DNA of 64,000 nucleotides from Polyangiaceae bacterium (GTDB taxonomy: Bacteria; Myxococcota_A; Polyangia; Polyangiales; Polyangiaceae). Below, piece after piece: positions 35,336 through 46,452 of this stretch (positions within the stretch are counted from its first letter, which is position 1; every line of letters starts with the position of its first letter). Below the pieces are notes generated by a model, which did no database searches, was not told the DNA's origin, and saw nothing but the letters and a program-made list of their open reading frames with translations. Both the position numbers and the translations under genes were made by a program. The DNA is taken from positions 620,001-684,000 of the forward strand of contig JABTUA010000001.1 in NCBI GenBank assembly GCA_015075635.1, given 5' to 3'.

Positions 35336-35863
35336 ATGCCCGCCGAGCCCGTCCGCCTCCGCGGCCAGAGCGCCGAGCGGCCCTTCCACGTGGTGCTGGT
35401 GGAGCCCGAAATCCCGCCCAACACGGGGAACGTGGCGCGGATCTGCGCTGCCACCGCCTGCCCGCTCCACCTGGTGGGGCGCCTCGGCTTCAGCATCGAC
35501 GAGCACGCCGTGCGGCGCGCGGGCCTCGACTATTGGCACCTGGTGGAGGTGCACCAGCACCCGGACCTCGCCAGCGCGGAGCGAGAAATCGCTTCCCGGA
35601 GCTGGCTCTTCAGCGGCAAGGCCGAGCGGAGCTACCTCGACGTGGACTTCCGACTGGGTGACGCGCTGGTGTTCGGCAAGGAGAGCGTGGGGCTGCCGGA
35701 GGAGCTGCTCGCCGCTCGCGCAGAGCAGGTGATCGGCATCCCCACGCTCGGGCCGGTGCGCTCGCACAACCTGGGCAACGCGGTCGCCATCGCGCTCTAC
35801 GAGGCGCTGCGGCAGACCGGGCTGCTCGCGCCGCGTCAGCGCACGATCACGCGCGGCGACTGA
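35336..35863 (+). CDS. trmL: tRNA (cytidine/uridine-34-2'-O)-methyltransferase
   Basis: 175 aa, ATG start. SPOUT-fold methylase that 2'-O-methylates the wobble base of certain leucine tRNAs. Motifs: VVLVEPEIPPNTGNVARICA (residues 19-38), LVFGKESVGLPEELL (about 102) and the SAM-knot segment RSHNLGNAVAIALYEALRQ (about 142). Length and start are typical. Its 3' end overlaps the 3' end of the convergent kinase gene by 28 bp. Confidence 0.93.
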   Translation: MPAEPVRLRGQSAERPFHVVLVEPEIPPNTGNVARICAATACPLHLVGRLGFSIDEHAVRRAGLDYWHLVEVHQHPDLASAEREIASRSWLFSGKAERSYLDVDFRLGDALVFGKESVGLPEELLAARAEQVIGIPTLGPVRSHNLGNAVAIALYEALRQTGLLAPRQRTITRGD

Positions 35864-37530
35864 TCGGTGAAGTCGGCGTGCACGGAGCGCTTCGCGCCGG
35901 CGCTCAGCGTGACCTGGGTGCCGGTGCGCAGGTTGAGCGTCGCGTTGTCGAAGCCCACGTAGTAGCTCCCGGGCGCGAGGGGGACGGACGCCGGCGTGGT
36001 GTACGATCGGCCACCCACGCTGACCGTGCTCGGCGGTGAGGCCGTGAGCGTCAGCGACGCGCGCGCGCCGGGCTCGACGACAGCGGCGTCGCCAACGGGC
36101 TGCGGCACGGACGCCGGAGCGGCGGGACGCGTCGGCGGCAGCGCGCTCGGAGTCGGCACGGGGGCAGCGCTCGGCGGCCCCGAGGGCGGCGCGACCGGCG
36201 TGGCGCTCGGGGTCGCTGCGGCGGCTGGCACCGAGGCGGCTGGGCGTGGGTCTTGCGCGGGAACCACCGGCGCCTGCGCCCGCGAGCCCCACCAGATCGC
36301 CGTCGCGACGGCACCCACCAGGAGCAGCGTGACCAGTGGCCGGCCAGCTCGGTTCGGCTCGGAGCGACGCTCTTCACCCGCGGTGATCGGAGCCGTCTCC
36401 TCCGGCGCCGAGCTCTCGAGCGGGCGGGTGGACATCACCTCACTCGCGGGGGCGGGCTCGACCACCACGTCGTCGGGAGGCGGCGGCACGCTCGGCAGCT
36501 TGCGCGTCCACTCGACCAGGTCGTTCCGCACCGCGAAGGTCTGCGTGTCGCCGATGCTGGGCGCGCGCCGGGTGGAGACGTCCGGCTTCTCCTCCGCCGG
36601 CTCCCGCTCACCTTCCCCGAACAGCCAGGGGCTCGAAGCCAGGAGCTTGCGCCGCGTCTTTCTCACCCGCGCGCCGACGCGCCGCGCGACGTCTCCGAGA
36701 TCGGCGCTCTTGACGAACTCGCGCAGCGGTCGCGCGAGCTGCTCGGCCGTCTCGGGTCGATCTTCCGGCCTCTTGGCGGTGGCGCTCGCGATCAAGTCCG
36801 CCAACGGCGCGAGCTCCGGCAGCTCCTCGTCCAAGCGCGGAGGCGGTGTCTCGAGGGCCTTCAGGCACTCGGCGGGAGTCTTGCGGCGAAAGGGCGGCTT
36901 TCCAGTCCATGCTTCGATCAGGAGCACCGCCACGGCGAACACGTCGGTGGCGGGCGTGAGCGCGTCGCCCGCGATCTGCTCCGGCGCCATGTGCCCGGGT
37001 GAGCCGAACAGCTCGCCCCGGGAGACGCCGCCGTCCTCCGGCAGCGTCACCGGCGCAGCGATGCCGAAGTCGATGATGCGCACGGCGCCCTCCTCGTCGA
37101 GCATCACGTTGCGCGGTGTGATGTCGCGGTGGACGATGCTCGCGCGGCGGTGCGCGTAGTCGAGCGCGCGACAGATCTCGATGCCCAGGTAGGCGCCCTC
37201 CTCGGGGGAGAACGTCCCGGTCTCGTTCAGAACCTCCGAGAGCGTGACGCCCTCGCAGAACTCCATCGCGATGTAGTAGACGCCTTGCTCGACGCCCAGC
37301 TCGTAGACCGGCACGATGTTCGGGTGGCCGAGCTCGACCGCGGTCTTGGCCTCCTCGACGAAGCGCCGCACGAACGCGTCGTCGGAGGCCAGCTCCGGGC
37401 GGATCTGCTTGACCACGAGCCGCTTCTCGAATCCCACGGCTCCGCGTAAGGTGGCGAGGAACACCTTGGCCATGCCTCCGGCAGCGATCTCTCGCTCGAG
37501 CACGTACTTGCCGAAGAGCTGCGGGAACAT
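35836..37530 (-). CDS. Membrane-anchored Hanks-type Ser/Thr protein kinase
   Basis: 564 aa from ATG 37530. Kinase domain residues 7-270: Gly loop IAAGGMAKVF, VVKQI lysine, catalytic loop VHRDITPRNVM, DFG in IIDFGIA, and APE in GHMAPEQIAG. A juxtamembrane segment, one transmembrane helix (LVTLLLVGAVATAIWW, about residue 408), a Pro/Ala-rich linker and a C-terminal PEGA-like extracytoplasmic domain (ASLTLTASPPSTVSVGGRSY) follow. Its start codon shares the CATG with the divergent lipoprotein gene. The frame stays open far upstream but that part is antisense to the neighbour. Confidence 0.9.
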   Translation of the reverse strand: MFPQLFGKYVLEREIAAGGMAKVFLATLRGAVGFEKRLVVKQIRPELASDDAFVRRFVEEAKTAVELGHPNIVPVYELGVEQGVYYIAMEFCEGVTLSEVLNETGTFSPEEGAYLGIEICRALDYAHRRASIVHRDITPRNVMLDEEGAVRIIDFGIAAPVTLPEDGGVSRGELFGSPGHMAPEQIAGDALTPATDVFAVAVLLIEAWTGKPPFRRKTPAECLKALETPPPRLDEELPELAPLADLIASATAKRPEDRPETAEQLARPLREFVKSADLGDVARRVGARVRKTRRKLLASSPWLFGEGEREPAEEKPDVSTRRAPSIGDTQTFAVRNDLVEWTRKLPSVPPPPDDVVVEPAPASEVMSTRPLESSAPEETAPITAGEERRSEPNRAGRPLVTLLLVGAVATAIWWGSRAQAPVVPAQDPRPAASVPAAAATPSATPVAPPSGPPSAAPVPTPSALPPTRPAAPASVPQPVGDAAVVEPGARASLTLTASPPSTVSVGGRSYTTPASVPLAPGSYYVGFDNATLNLRTGTQVTLSAGAKRSVHADFTDQSPRVIVR

Positions 37531-39382
37531 GCGGCTCGGCAAGCGTAGCGCCGTCTGGGCGATTCTGCTGCTTTCTGGCTGCTCTCCGGAGCCCGAGCCG
37601 GACCGAGTCCTCCGCATCGAGGTCCACCTGCCCGCCGCCAGCGGCGCCGCCCCTCCGGATCTCTCCATCGAGCTCACCGCCCTGGGCGACTTCGAGGGTT
37701 CGGCCTTCACCAGCAAGATCGCCCCGGGCAGCGCGCGCGCGCTGCCGTTGCCCTTCCCGGGGAGCACGCGGGCCGTCAGCGCGCTGGCCGAAGGCGACCA
37801 CCAGAGCTTCAGCGGGGTCGGGAGCGCCGACGGCGCTGGCAACATCGACGTGCTGCTCTGGCGCACCAAGGATTCCACCCCGCTCTGGCCGGCGGGCGAC
37901 GCGAGCTTCCCCGAGCAGGCGCCGGGCGTGGCGTTCGGCGTGCACGGCCGCCACCTGCTCGCGGCGGGCTCGCTCTCGGCGAGCGCCGACGCATCGCGCG
38001 CGTTCACCGTCGATCTGGCCACCGGTCGCGCCAGCGAGGTCGCCGAGGGCATGCTCGGCGCGCGCGCCTTCGCCAGCGTGACCGCCTTCGGCTCGGAGCT
38101 GATGCTGGTGGCCGGAGGCGTGGACCCGACGCTGTCGCCGAACGATCTCGCGGCGGCCCCTCCGCTGGACACGGCCACCGAATACGACGTGCGGCAGGGG
38201 CGCTTCGACCGCACGCGGGTCATTCCGTTGGCCCAACCGCGAGCCCGACACGCGGCCGTGGTGCTGGCGAGCGGCGAGACGCTACTGGTGGGCGGCGCCG
38301 GCCCGAACGGCGTCGCGCTCGGGACGCTGGAGGCGGTCTCGCCGAAGGACCACGCCTCGCGCAGCGCAGGCCTGGCCACCCTGAAGCAACCCCGCATCGC
38401 GCCCGTCGCGCTGCGCCTCAGCGACGACCGGGTGTTCGTCGGCGGCGGCTCGTCCGCTTTCGGCACCGTGAACGTCCTGGAGTGGTTGTCGCCGGACGCG
38501 CGCGTGCTGTCCTTCATCCAGGAGAGCTTCGTCGTCGCGGACGCACACGGCTTCGCCGCCATGCCCGGCGGTGGCGTGCTCGCCGTGGGGGTGTGCGTGC
38601 CGAAGGGCGTGCCGAGCTGCCTCACGCCGGCCGAGAGCGTGACCTGGTTCCGCGCGGACGGCAGCGCCGACGTGCTGCCTTCGCTGTCCTTCGCGCCGAC
38701 GCAGGTGGCCCTGATCGCGGCGAACGACGGCGCACCGTGGCTCCATGCACGCACCAGCACGGCCGTGCTCTGGAAGCGCTTCGATCCCTGGACCGGTCGC
38801 TTCGACGAGCCCAAGACACGACCCGAGCTGGGCCCCGACGCGGATCTCCCGGTCCCACTCGGCGTGGACGCCGGCGCTTTCGTCTGGCTCGAGCGCGCGG
38901 GCACGCCGAAGCTCGCGGGGTTCCGCCACGACGTGCGCGGACCCTTCGCCCGCGACATCGCGCCGCTCCTGCTCGCGGGGCGCGAGAACGTCGCGCCGAA
39001 CCGCTTCCCGATGGGCGTCGCCGCCACGGGCATCGAGTACTCCGGGGCGGGGCTCGGCCTGAGCGGTGAAGACACCCTCGCGCTCGTGGCCGACACGAGC
39101 TACGCCGACTTCGATCTCGAGCTCGCGCTGACCTCGGGGCCCCCGCCGGTGGTGGTGCTGGGCGGCACGCGGGTCGGCGGCGAAGAGTGCCCTTGGACGT
39201 CGCTGGACGCGGCGGCGCCCGGCGAAGTGCTGAGGCTGTTCCGGCGCGGGGACCAGGCGACCATCGAGCGCTCCGGCGAGCGTCGCGGGTGTCCGGTCGG
39301 CAGTGGGCGCCTGTCGGTCGGGCTCTCCGCTGCCGGACCGAGCGCGACCTTCGTGCGCTCGCTGGAGATCCACCGGCGCTGA
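37529..39382 (+). CDS. Kelch-like lipoprotein
   Basis: 617 aa from ATG 37529, chosen because the lipoprotein signal (MRLGKRSAVWAILLLSGC) begins exactly there. The middle contains Kelch/galactose-oxidase-type blades (RHAAVVLASGETLLVGGAG, LSDDRVFVGGGSS, FAAMPGGGVLAVGVC). The last third is a beta-rich domain (CPWTSLDAAAPGEVLRLF). Probably a surface beta-propeller. The start overlaps the kinase start by 2 bp on the opposite strand. Confidence 0.75.
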   Translation: MRLGKRSAVWAILLLSGCSPEPEPDRVLRIEVHLPAASGAAPPDLSIELTALGDFEGSAFTSKIAPGSARALPLPFPGSTRAVSALAEGDHQSFSGVGSADGAGNIDVLLWRTKDSTPLWPAGDASFPEQAPGVAFGVHGRHLLAAGSLSASADASRAFTVDLATGRASEVAEGMLGARAFASVTAFGSELMLVAGGVDPTLSPNDLAAAPPLDTATEYDVRQGRFDRTRVIPLAQPRARHAAVVLASGETLLVGGAGPNGVALGTLEAVSPKDHASRSAGLATLKQPRIAPVALRLSDDRVFVGGGSSAFGTVNVLEWLSPDARVLSFIQESFVVADAHGFAAMPGGGVLAVGVCVPKGVPSCLTPAESVTWFRADGSADVLPSLSFAPTQVALIAANDGAPWLHARTSTAVLWKRFDPWTGRFDEPKTRPELGPDADLPVPLGVDAGAFVWLERAGTPKLAGFRHDVRGPFARDIAPLLLAGRENVAPNRFPMGVAATGIEYSGAGLGLSGEDTLALVADTSYADFDLELALTSGPPPVVVLGGTRVGGEECPWTSLDAAAPGEVLRLFRRGDQATIERSGERRGCPVGSGRLSVGLSAAGPSATFVRSLEIHRR

Positions 39383-41146
39383 TCAGCGCTTGAAGAACTT
39401 GCCGAGCAGGCCCTTGTCGTCCTTGCCCTTGCCCTTGCCGGAAGCCAGAGACTTCTTGTCGGGCTCGCCACCGCGCATGGTGTAGAGGCGCACTTCGCGC
39501 GCGGCCTCCAGGTTCTTCGGGTGGTAGCGCGCGACCCAGCGGAAGTCCGCCACTGCCTGGTCGAGCTTGCCCGCTCGCTTCAGGAGCTCGCCCCGCGCCA
39601 TGCGCACGCGCTCGTTCTCGGGCTCCTTCTTCACGGCCTCGTCCATCAGCTCGATCAAGTCGCGGTAGTCGCCCTTCGCAGCGCGCTCCGGTCGCTGCGA
39701 CACGCACTGGACCCAGAGCGCGGTGTACTCGGACTGGCCGGGATCGCCATCGCGAGCTTGTTTCGCCAGCTCCTCGGCCTCAGCCAGGTTGCCCTTGCGG
39801 TAGTAGACCGTCGCCTTCTGGTAGGCGACGACGGCGTTCATGATCTTGTTGACCTCTTCCTGCTCGGCCTCGGTCCCGCCGCCGTCCTTGACCAGCTCGT
39901 CGTAGTTGCGACGCTTCTCGTCGTCGGTCAGCGTCTGGTGCGCCTCGGTCATCTTGGCGAAGAGCTTGACCGCCTCGTCCTTCACTGAGCCGTACTCTGG
40001 ACCCAGCCGATCGGGGTGCCACTTCTTCGCCAGGTTGAAGAAGGCCGCCGAGATCTCCGCGCTGGCCGACTTGATCGGCACGCCGAGCATCTCGTAGTAG
40101 TTCTGGTTGGGCATCTTCGCCGAGAGCTCCGCGAGCTCGCGCCGGAACTCCAGCACGTGCGAGGGCTCGCTCGGGGGCTTGACCGCTCGGGTCGACGGCG
40201 GCGGCGCCGCGACCGGCGACGAGCCGACGAGCGCAGCGATGGGCGACGAGATCAGCGGCGCCGAGACCGACGGCGACGAGGGCAGCGCGGGCTCGGCCTC
40301 TCGAGTGGAGACGGCGATGGGCGGCGGCGGCGGCGGGGCTGCTCGGGCCGGCGGCGGCGGGGCCCCCCGGGCCGGCGGCGGCGGGCGCGCGGCACCTGCG
40401 GCGCCAGTGCCCAGAGGAACGCCGCCGATGTCCAGGTGGCGCGTGATCATCAGCGCGTAGATCAGGCGCTTGACCTCGATGGGCTCGCCCACCCCGGACT
40501 GAAGCAAATCGACCAAGGGCTGCGGCTTTGCCCGGAGCAGGTCCACGACCGCGCGCTCCATGTCGCTGAGCTGGAAGCGCGCGACCTGCGCCCCGACGTG
40601 CAGCTTGAGCGGGCGCGGCCCGAGCCGGGCCAAGGCGGCGTCCACGCGCTGGACGTTCTCGTAGCGACGAATTCCGCGCCAGATCAGCGCGAGCGGCTCC
40701 ACCTGGACCGGGCCGCCACCCCAGCGGTCCAGGAAATTCTTGCCGGCATAAAACGCGTATCCCGTCTTGGGCCCGAGCGAGAACATCCAGACCACCTGCC
40801 GCAACAGCTGCTCGGAGAGCGCGGCCTCCAGCGTCTCCTGATCGAGAGCCCCGACCTCGATCAGGAGCTTGCCGTGCAGCTGGCGCTCCTTGGCGACGCG
40901 AGTCAGCGTCTGGTTGTAGGCGCCCTCGTCGATCTTGCCGAGCTCGAGCAGGAGCCGGCCCAGGTGGATGACGGGCTGCGCGGTCTTGGCGTTGGCGGGC
41001 GCGCCGTCGACGCAGTAGAGCGCGCTCTTCTGTCGGTCCGGCGTCTGGAAGATGAACGAGCCGGTCAGCCGCTTGTCGAGCGCGTAGACCAGCAGCTGGG
41101 AGAGCGGAGTCGCCTCCAGGTTGCCGGTCGCCGTCGCTTCGGACAT
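39383..41146 (-). CDS. DUF4388/PATAN and J-domain protein with TPR tail
   Basis: 587 aa from ATG 41146. Residues 1-150 match the DUF4388 (PATAN) pattern (GNLEATPLSQLLVYALDKRL, TGSFIFQTPDRQKSALYCV). A Pro/Ala-rich linker of about 90 residues leads to a J domain at about 365-430 with the HPD signature (AFFNLAKKWHPDRLG), which stimulates Hsp70 ATPase. The C-terminal part contains TPR-like helices (ATVYYRKGNLAEAEELAKQA). This architecture is characteristic of myxobacteria. It ends directly at the stop of the convergent lipoprotein gene. Confidence 0.85.
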   Translation of the reverse strand: MSEATATGNLEATPLSQLLVYALDKRLTGSFIFQTPDRQKSALYCVDGAPANAKTAQPVIHLGRLLLELGKIDEGAYNQTLTRVAKERQLHGKLLIEVGALDQETLEAALSEQLLRQVVWMFSLGPKTGYAFYAGKNFLDRWGGGPVQVEPLALIWRGIRRYENVQRVDAALARLGPRPLKLHVGAQVARFQLSDMERAVVDLLRAKPQPLVDLLQSGVGEPIEVKRLIYALMITRHLDIGGVPLGTGAAGAARPPPPARGAPPPPARAAPPPPPPIAVSTREAEPALPSSPSVSAPLISSPIAALVGSSPVAAPPPSTRAVKPPSEPSHVLEFRRELAELSAKMPNQNYYEMLGVPIKSASAEISAAFFNLAKKWHPDRLGPEYGSVKDEAVKLFAKMTEAHQTLTDDEKRRNYDELVKDGGGTEAEQEEVNKIMNAVVAYQKATVYYRKGNLAEAEELAKQARDGDPGQSEYTALWVQCVSQRPERAAKGDYRDLIELMDEAVKKEPENERVRMARGELLKRAGKLDQAVADFRWVARYHPKNLEAAREVRLYTMRGGEPDKKSLASGKGKGKDDKGLLGKFFKR

Positions 41147-41265
41147 GGGAACGCAGACTGTAGCAGAGCCACGGGCGCGCGGGACCCGGCGAAAAACGGC
41201 GCGGCGCGGCGCGGATTTCGCTGCCGCTTGGCGTCGCACAATTGTCTTGGCAAGGTCCGGTCCCC

Positions 41266-42642
<1,377 letters not shown>

Positions 42643-42664
42643 ATCGTCGGCTAGACTCCGGCGG

Positions 42665-43591
42665 GTGAAGACCGCACGCCTGGCCCTGGCACTCTGCACG
42701 CTCCTCTGCGCGGCCCTGCTCCTCGGGCCCGGCTGTGGCACGCGCACGGCGCTCAAGGCATCCGACGAGGACGGTGGCGTCGGCGGCTCGGACGCCGGCG
42801 CGACCTGCGGTGACGGCGCGTGCAAGGGAGGGGAGTCCTGCTCGAGCTGCCCGCTGGACTGCGGCTTGTGCAAGACCTGCGACGACGGCGTGTGCGATCC
42901 CGACGAGAGCTGCTCGTCGTGCCCGGAGGACTGCGGGCTGTGCACGACGTGCGGCAACGGCAGCTGCGACCCGAACGAGAGCTGCCTTTCTTGCACCGAA
43001 GACTGCGGCGCCTGCAAGACCTGTGGCGACGGCTTCTGCGAGGGACCGGAGACCTGTCAGTCGTGCGCGCCGGACTGCGGCAACTGCAAGACCTGCGGCG
43101 ACGGCAGCTGCTCGACCGCCGACGGCGAGTCTTGCTTCACCTGCCCGGACGACTGCGGCAAGTGCGCCGGCTGCGGCGACGGCAAGTGCGCAGGCAGCGA
43201 GACCTGCTCCTCGTGCGCGCAGGACTGCGGCGTGTGCAGCGTGTGCGGCAACGGCAAGTGCGAGGCGACCCAGTTCGAGACCTGCTCGAACTGCCACCAG
43301 GACTGCGGCGAGTGCGACCTGATGTCGTGCTTCATGATCGTGACCTGCGCCCTGGGCTGCGTGGAGCTGCAGCAAGACCCGCCCAAGTTCAGCGTCACCT
43401 GCGTGGCGAACTGCGTGTCCAAGGGCTGCGCCGACGTGCAGTTCTTCGTCGATCAGACGTTGAGCTGCGCGTTCCAGAACATCAACGACATCGCCGACTG
43501 CGCCGACGGCCCGGGCAGCATCATCTCCTGCGCGGAGAAGTACTGCGGCCCGGAGATCCAGGCCTGCTTCGCCGCCAGCTGCGACGGCTGA
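42665..43591 (+). CDS. Exported cysteine-rich repeat protein
   Basis: 308 aa, GTG start 23 bp after the regulator. Lipoprotein-like signal (LCTLLCAALLLGPGC). Residues about 45-225 are seven near-identical repeats of 24-28 residues built on CGDGxCxxxESCxxCxxDCGxC, e.g. CGNGSCDPNESCLSC. A different cysteine-rich domain (LMSCFMIVTCALGC onward) forms the C-terminus. Likely a disulphide-stabilised surface rod. Antisense frames look repetitive because of these repeats. Confidence 0.8.
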   Translation: MKTARLALALCTLLCAALLLGPGCGTRTALKASDEDGGVGGSDAGATCGDGACKGGESCSSCPLDCGLCKTCDDGVCDPDESCSSCPEDCGLCTTCGNGSCDPNESCLSCTEDCGACKTCGDGFCEGPETCQSCAPDCGNCKTCGDGSCSTADGESCFTCPDDCGKCAGCGDGKCAGSETCSSCAQDCGVCSVCGNGKCEATQFETCSNCHQDCGECDLMSCFMIVTCALGCVELQQDPPKFSVTCVANCVSKGCADVQFFVDQTLSCAFQNINDIADCADGPGSIISCAEKYCGPEIQACFAASCDG

Positions 43592-43598
43592 GCGCGGC

Positions 43599-46439
43599 TC
43601 AGATCTTCAGCTTCTTCAGCCGCGCGTTGTTCGGGTCGAGCTTCTTGGCCTCCGCCGCGTGCTTCTGCGCTGCGGGCCGGTTCGGCACGAGCAAGTATGT
43701 CTCGGCCAGCTGCGCGTGCGCGTCGGCCTTCTCCTCCGGCCGGCCCGGGCACAGGACGGCGCTCTCCAGCTCGAAGACGGCCCGCGGGATCATCTTGTTG
43801 GCGACCAGCACCTCGGCGAAGAGCGCGTGGGTCTTCAGGCCGTTGACCTCGACCCAGACGGCCATCTCGCCCACGTCCTTGGCCTCCTTGTAGAGCTTCT
43901 TGTCGAGCAGCGCGCGCATCAGCCGCCGGTGCACGCGCCCGTCGTGCTCCTCGATGAGAGAGAGCTTGCGCAGGCCCGCGAGCTCGTCGTCCACGTTGCC
44001 CTGCTTCTTGGCCATGTCCACCAGCGCCTGGATGGGCTCGGAGGCGGACGGATCGTGTTTGTGCGCGTTCTCCAGCGCCGCCTTCATCTTGCCCTGGTCG
44101 CCCTTGGCCTCGGCGATGTCCGCGAGCGCCATCTGCACCGAGTAGCCGTCGTTGCCGCCGTCCACCATGCTCTTCAAGAGCGCCTCGGCCTCCGGCACCT
44201 GCTTCTTGCCGAGCGCGATGCGGGCCTTGACCCAGAGCGCGTCGGGGAACTTCGGGTCAGCCTTCAGCGCGGCATCCAGCGCCTTCAGCCCCTCGTCCTT
44301 CTTGCCGCTCTTCAGCGCGGCCAACGCGTACACGGTCTGCTTCAGCGCGTCGTTCGGCGCCTTCTCGGCCTCGGCCTTGGCCTTCTCGTACGGGCCGGTG
44401 CGCGAGATGGGCACGAACTGCGTCTTGAAGCGGGTCAGCCGCTGCTCGGCCCAGCCCCGGAACTCCTTGTCGAGCGCCTCGGGGCTCTGGCCGAGCGCCG
44501 TCTGGACCACCTCCGGCGTGGTCTTTCCGTCTCCCCAGAGCTCGAGCATCTTCGCCATCTTGCCCATGCCGTGCTTCTTCACCAGCATGACCATGATCTG
44601 GCTCGAGGCGTAATACGCCGTGGCCACGTCGCTCATCTCCTCGGCGCGGGTGAAGGCCTTCGTCATCGCGCCGACCTGCGGAAGCCGATCGTTGCGCAGC
44701 GCCTGGTACAGATCCGGATCGTGCTCGCGCGCCCACTCCGGGCGCTCCACCAGCGTCTCGTACTCGGCCAGGCCCTCGGTGAACCAGCGCGGCACGTGGC
44801 TCTTCGACTGCTGGATGTGGAAGACGTGGGCGAGCTCGTGCCAGAGCGTCATGCCCAGGTTGAACTTCTCCTGCATCGGGCTCATGGAGGCGAGCGTCTT
44901 GCCGAAGCAGACGCCCTGGATGGCCGTGGTCGGCAGGCCGCTCGTGCGGATGGCGAAGTTCTGCCGCTCCGCGTAGAGCTCGACGCCCACCGGGGTCGAG
45001 GGCGAGAAGCCATACCCCTTCACGAACTTCTTCCAGGCATTCTCCATCATGCCCGGCACGTAGCGCTCCAGGATCGCTTTTTCGTCCTTGTGGTAGCGGA
45101 AGGTGAAGAGCTTGTGCTTGACCGTGACGTAGTCCTTCGGGATGTCGCGCTCGTACAGGTTCAGCGTGTTGTAGACGCGGACGTTGAACGGATCCTTGTC
45201 GAAGGCGGTCTTCAGCGACTTCAGCGCCTCGTCGTCACGCCCCGCCCGAATCAGGTTCAGGCCGAGCTGCGCGTGGGCCTTGGCGTCGTGCCGATCGATG
45301 CGCACCGCCTCCTGCATCATCTTGACGATCTCGTCGTAGCGGTGCTCCCAGTCGGCGAAGTCGCCGATGATCTGGAACAGCTTCGTGTAGCGCGGGTTCA
45401 ACCCCAACACAGCCTTCTTCGCCGCCTCGAACCCGGACAGGTCGTCGGCCAGGAAGCGCGCGGCGGCGCGCATGCTCAGGAGCTCCAGATCCCGCGGGTT
45501 GTGCTTCAGGCCCTCGGTGACGTGCTTCTCCGCGTCCGCGAGCTCCATGTCGCGGAGCGCGATGCCGGCGAGCACGACGTAGGGCCGCCCGAGCTTCGGG
45601 TTCACCGCCAGCGCCTTCCGCGCCAGGCGCTCCGCCTCCTCGAAGTCGAAGGCCTGATCCAGCTTCACGAAGGCCATGGTGACCAGCGCCTCGGGGTGCT
45701 CGGGCGCCTTGGCCAGGATCTCCTTGGTCACCTCCTCGGCGTGTCCAGGGTCGTACTTCTCCAGGAAGAGCTCCGCGCGCCAGAGCAAGGTCTGCGTGTC
45801 GCCCTTCAGCGCGCGCTCCGCCTCGTTGAAGGCGTCGTTGGCGTCGCGCGCCGCGTGCATCAGGTGCGCGGCGCGGCCGACCAGGGACAGGCCCTTGCCG
45901 TCGCTCTTGGTGATCTTGTCGTCGTTGTAGTCGCTGACCAGCGTCATCAGCACCGACTCGGCGTCTTGCTCCGCGCCGCGCTCGAGCAGCACCTCGCCGA
46001 GCAAGAGGCGCGCGCGCCGCGCCTCCGGCTCCTTCTCGACCTTGCGCAGCGCAGCCTCCGCCTCCGCGAGCTTGCCCTGCCGGCGCAGCGCTTCGCCCTC
46101 GACCCAGGCGGCTTCCGCCTTCGTGGTCTTCTCGCCCGCCGCCGACCGCGCGCTCTTCACGGCCTCGTCGTAGCGGCCGGTGACGAGCAGCGTCTCGGCC
46201 AAGCCGAGCTGGGCTGCGGCCCCCCGCGCCGCGCGGAAATGCGCCTCGGCGTCGGCGTATTTGCTGGCGTCGAGGGCCTCGCGGCCCGCCTTCAGCCGAT
46301 CCGCGACGGGCGCGGGCTTCTTGGCGGCGCTGGCCGTCTTCGGCGCGGCGGGAGCGGGCTGCGCGACAGCCGGGGCACAAGCGAACAGCTCCGCGCTGAC
46401 GAGCGCGGTGGCGACCAGAAGGGAAGTACGGGGGCGCAT
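43599..46439 (-). CDS. Large exported TPR protein with HExxH metallopeptidase domain
   Basis: 946 aa. Signal peptide (SLLVATALVSAELFACAPAVAQ region). Residues 40-420 and 690-940 are TPR repeats (DRLKAGREALDASKYADAEA, AKAHAQLGLNLIRAGRDDEA). In between is a gluzincin-like peptidase: LWHELAHVFHIQQSK (zinc ligands His-His, about residue 531) and WFTEGLAEYE (third ligand Glu) as in the peptidase-MA family. Probably acts in the periplasm; substrate unknown. The 971-aa plus-strand frame across it is an antisense shadow. Confidence 0.85.
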   Translation of the reverse strand: MRPRTSLLVATALVSAELFACAPAVAQPAPAAPKTASAAKKPAPVADRLKAGREALDASKYADAEAHFRAARGAAAQLGLAETLLVTGRYDEAVKSARSAAGEKTTKAEAAWVEGEALRRQGKLAEAEAALRKVEKEPEARRARLLLGEVLLERGAEQDAESVLMTLVSDYNDDKITKSDGKGLSLVGRAAHLMHAARDANDAFNEAERALKGDTQTLLWRAELFLEKYDPGHAEEVTKEILAKAPEHPEALVTMAFVKLDQAFDFEEAERLARKALAVNPKLGRPYVVLAGIALRDMELADAEKHVTEGLKHNPRDLELLSMRAAARFLADDLSGFEAAKKAVLGLNPRYTKLFQIIGDFADWEHRYDEIVKMMQEAVRIDRHDAKAHAQLGLNLIRAGRDDEALKSLKTAFDKDPFNVRVYNTLNLYERDIPKDYVTVKHKLFTFRYHKDEKAILERYVPGMMENAWKKFVKGYGFSPSTPVGVELYAERQNFAIRTSGLPTTAIQGVCFGKTLASMSPMQEKFNLGMTLWHELAHVFHIQQSKSHVPRWFTEGLAEYETLVERPEWAREHDPDLYQALRNDRLPQVGAMTKAFTRAEEMSDVATAYYASSQIMVMLVKKHGMGKMAKMLELWGDGKTTPEVVQTALGQSPEALDKEFRGWAEQRLTRFKTQFVPISRTGPYEKAKAEAEKAPNDALKQTVYALAALKSGKKDEGLKALDAALKADPKFPDALWVKARIALGKKQVPEAEALLKSMVDGGNDGYSVQMALADIAEAKGDQGKMKAALENAHKHDPSASEPIQALVDMAKKQGNVDDELAGLRKLSLIEEHDGRVHRRLMRALLDKKLYKEAKDVGEMAVWVEVNGLKTHALFAEVLVANKMIPRAVFELESAVLCPGRPEEKADAHAQLAETYLLVPNRPAAQKHAAEAKKLDPNNARLKKLKI

Positions 46440-46452
46440 GGGGGTCAGACGC

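Noticed and set aside
37531-39096. N-terminal extension of the kinase frame to 1086 aa
   Set aside because: The extra 522 residues are antisense to the Kelch-like lipoprotein and show no domain; the kinase starts at 37530.
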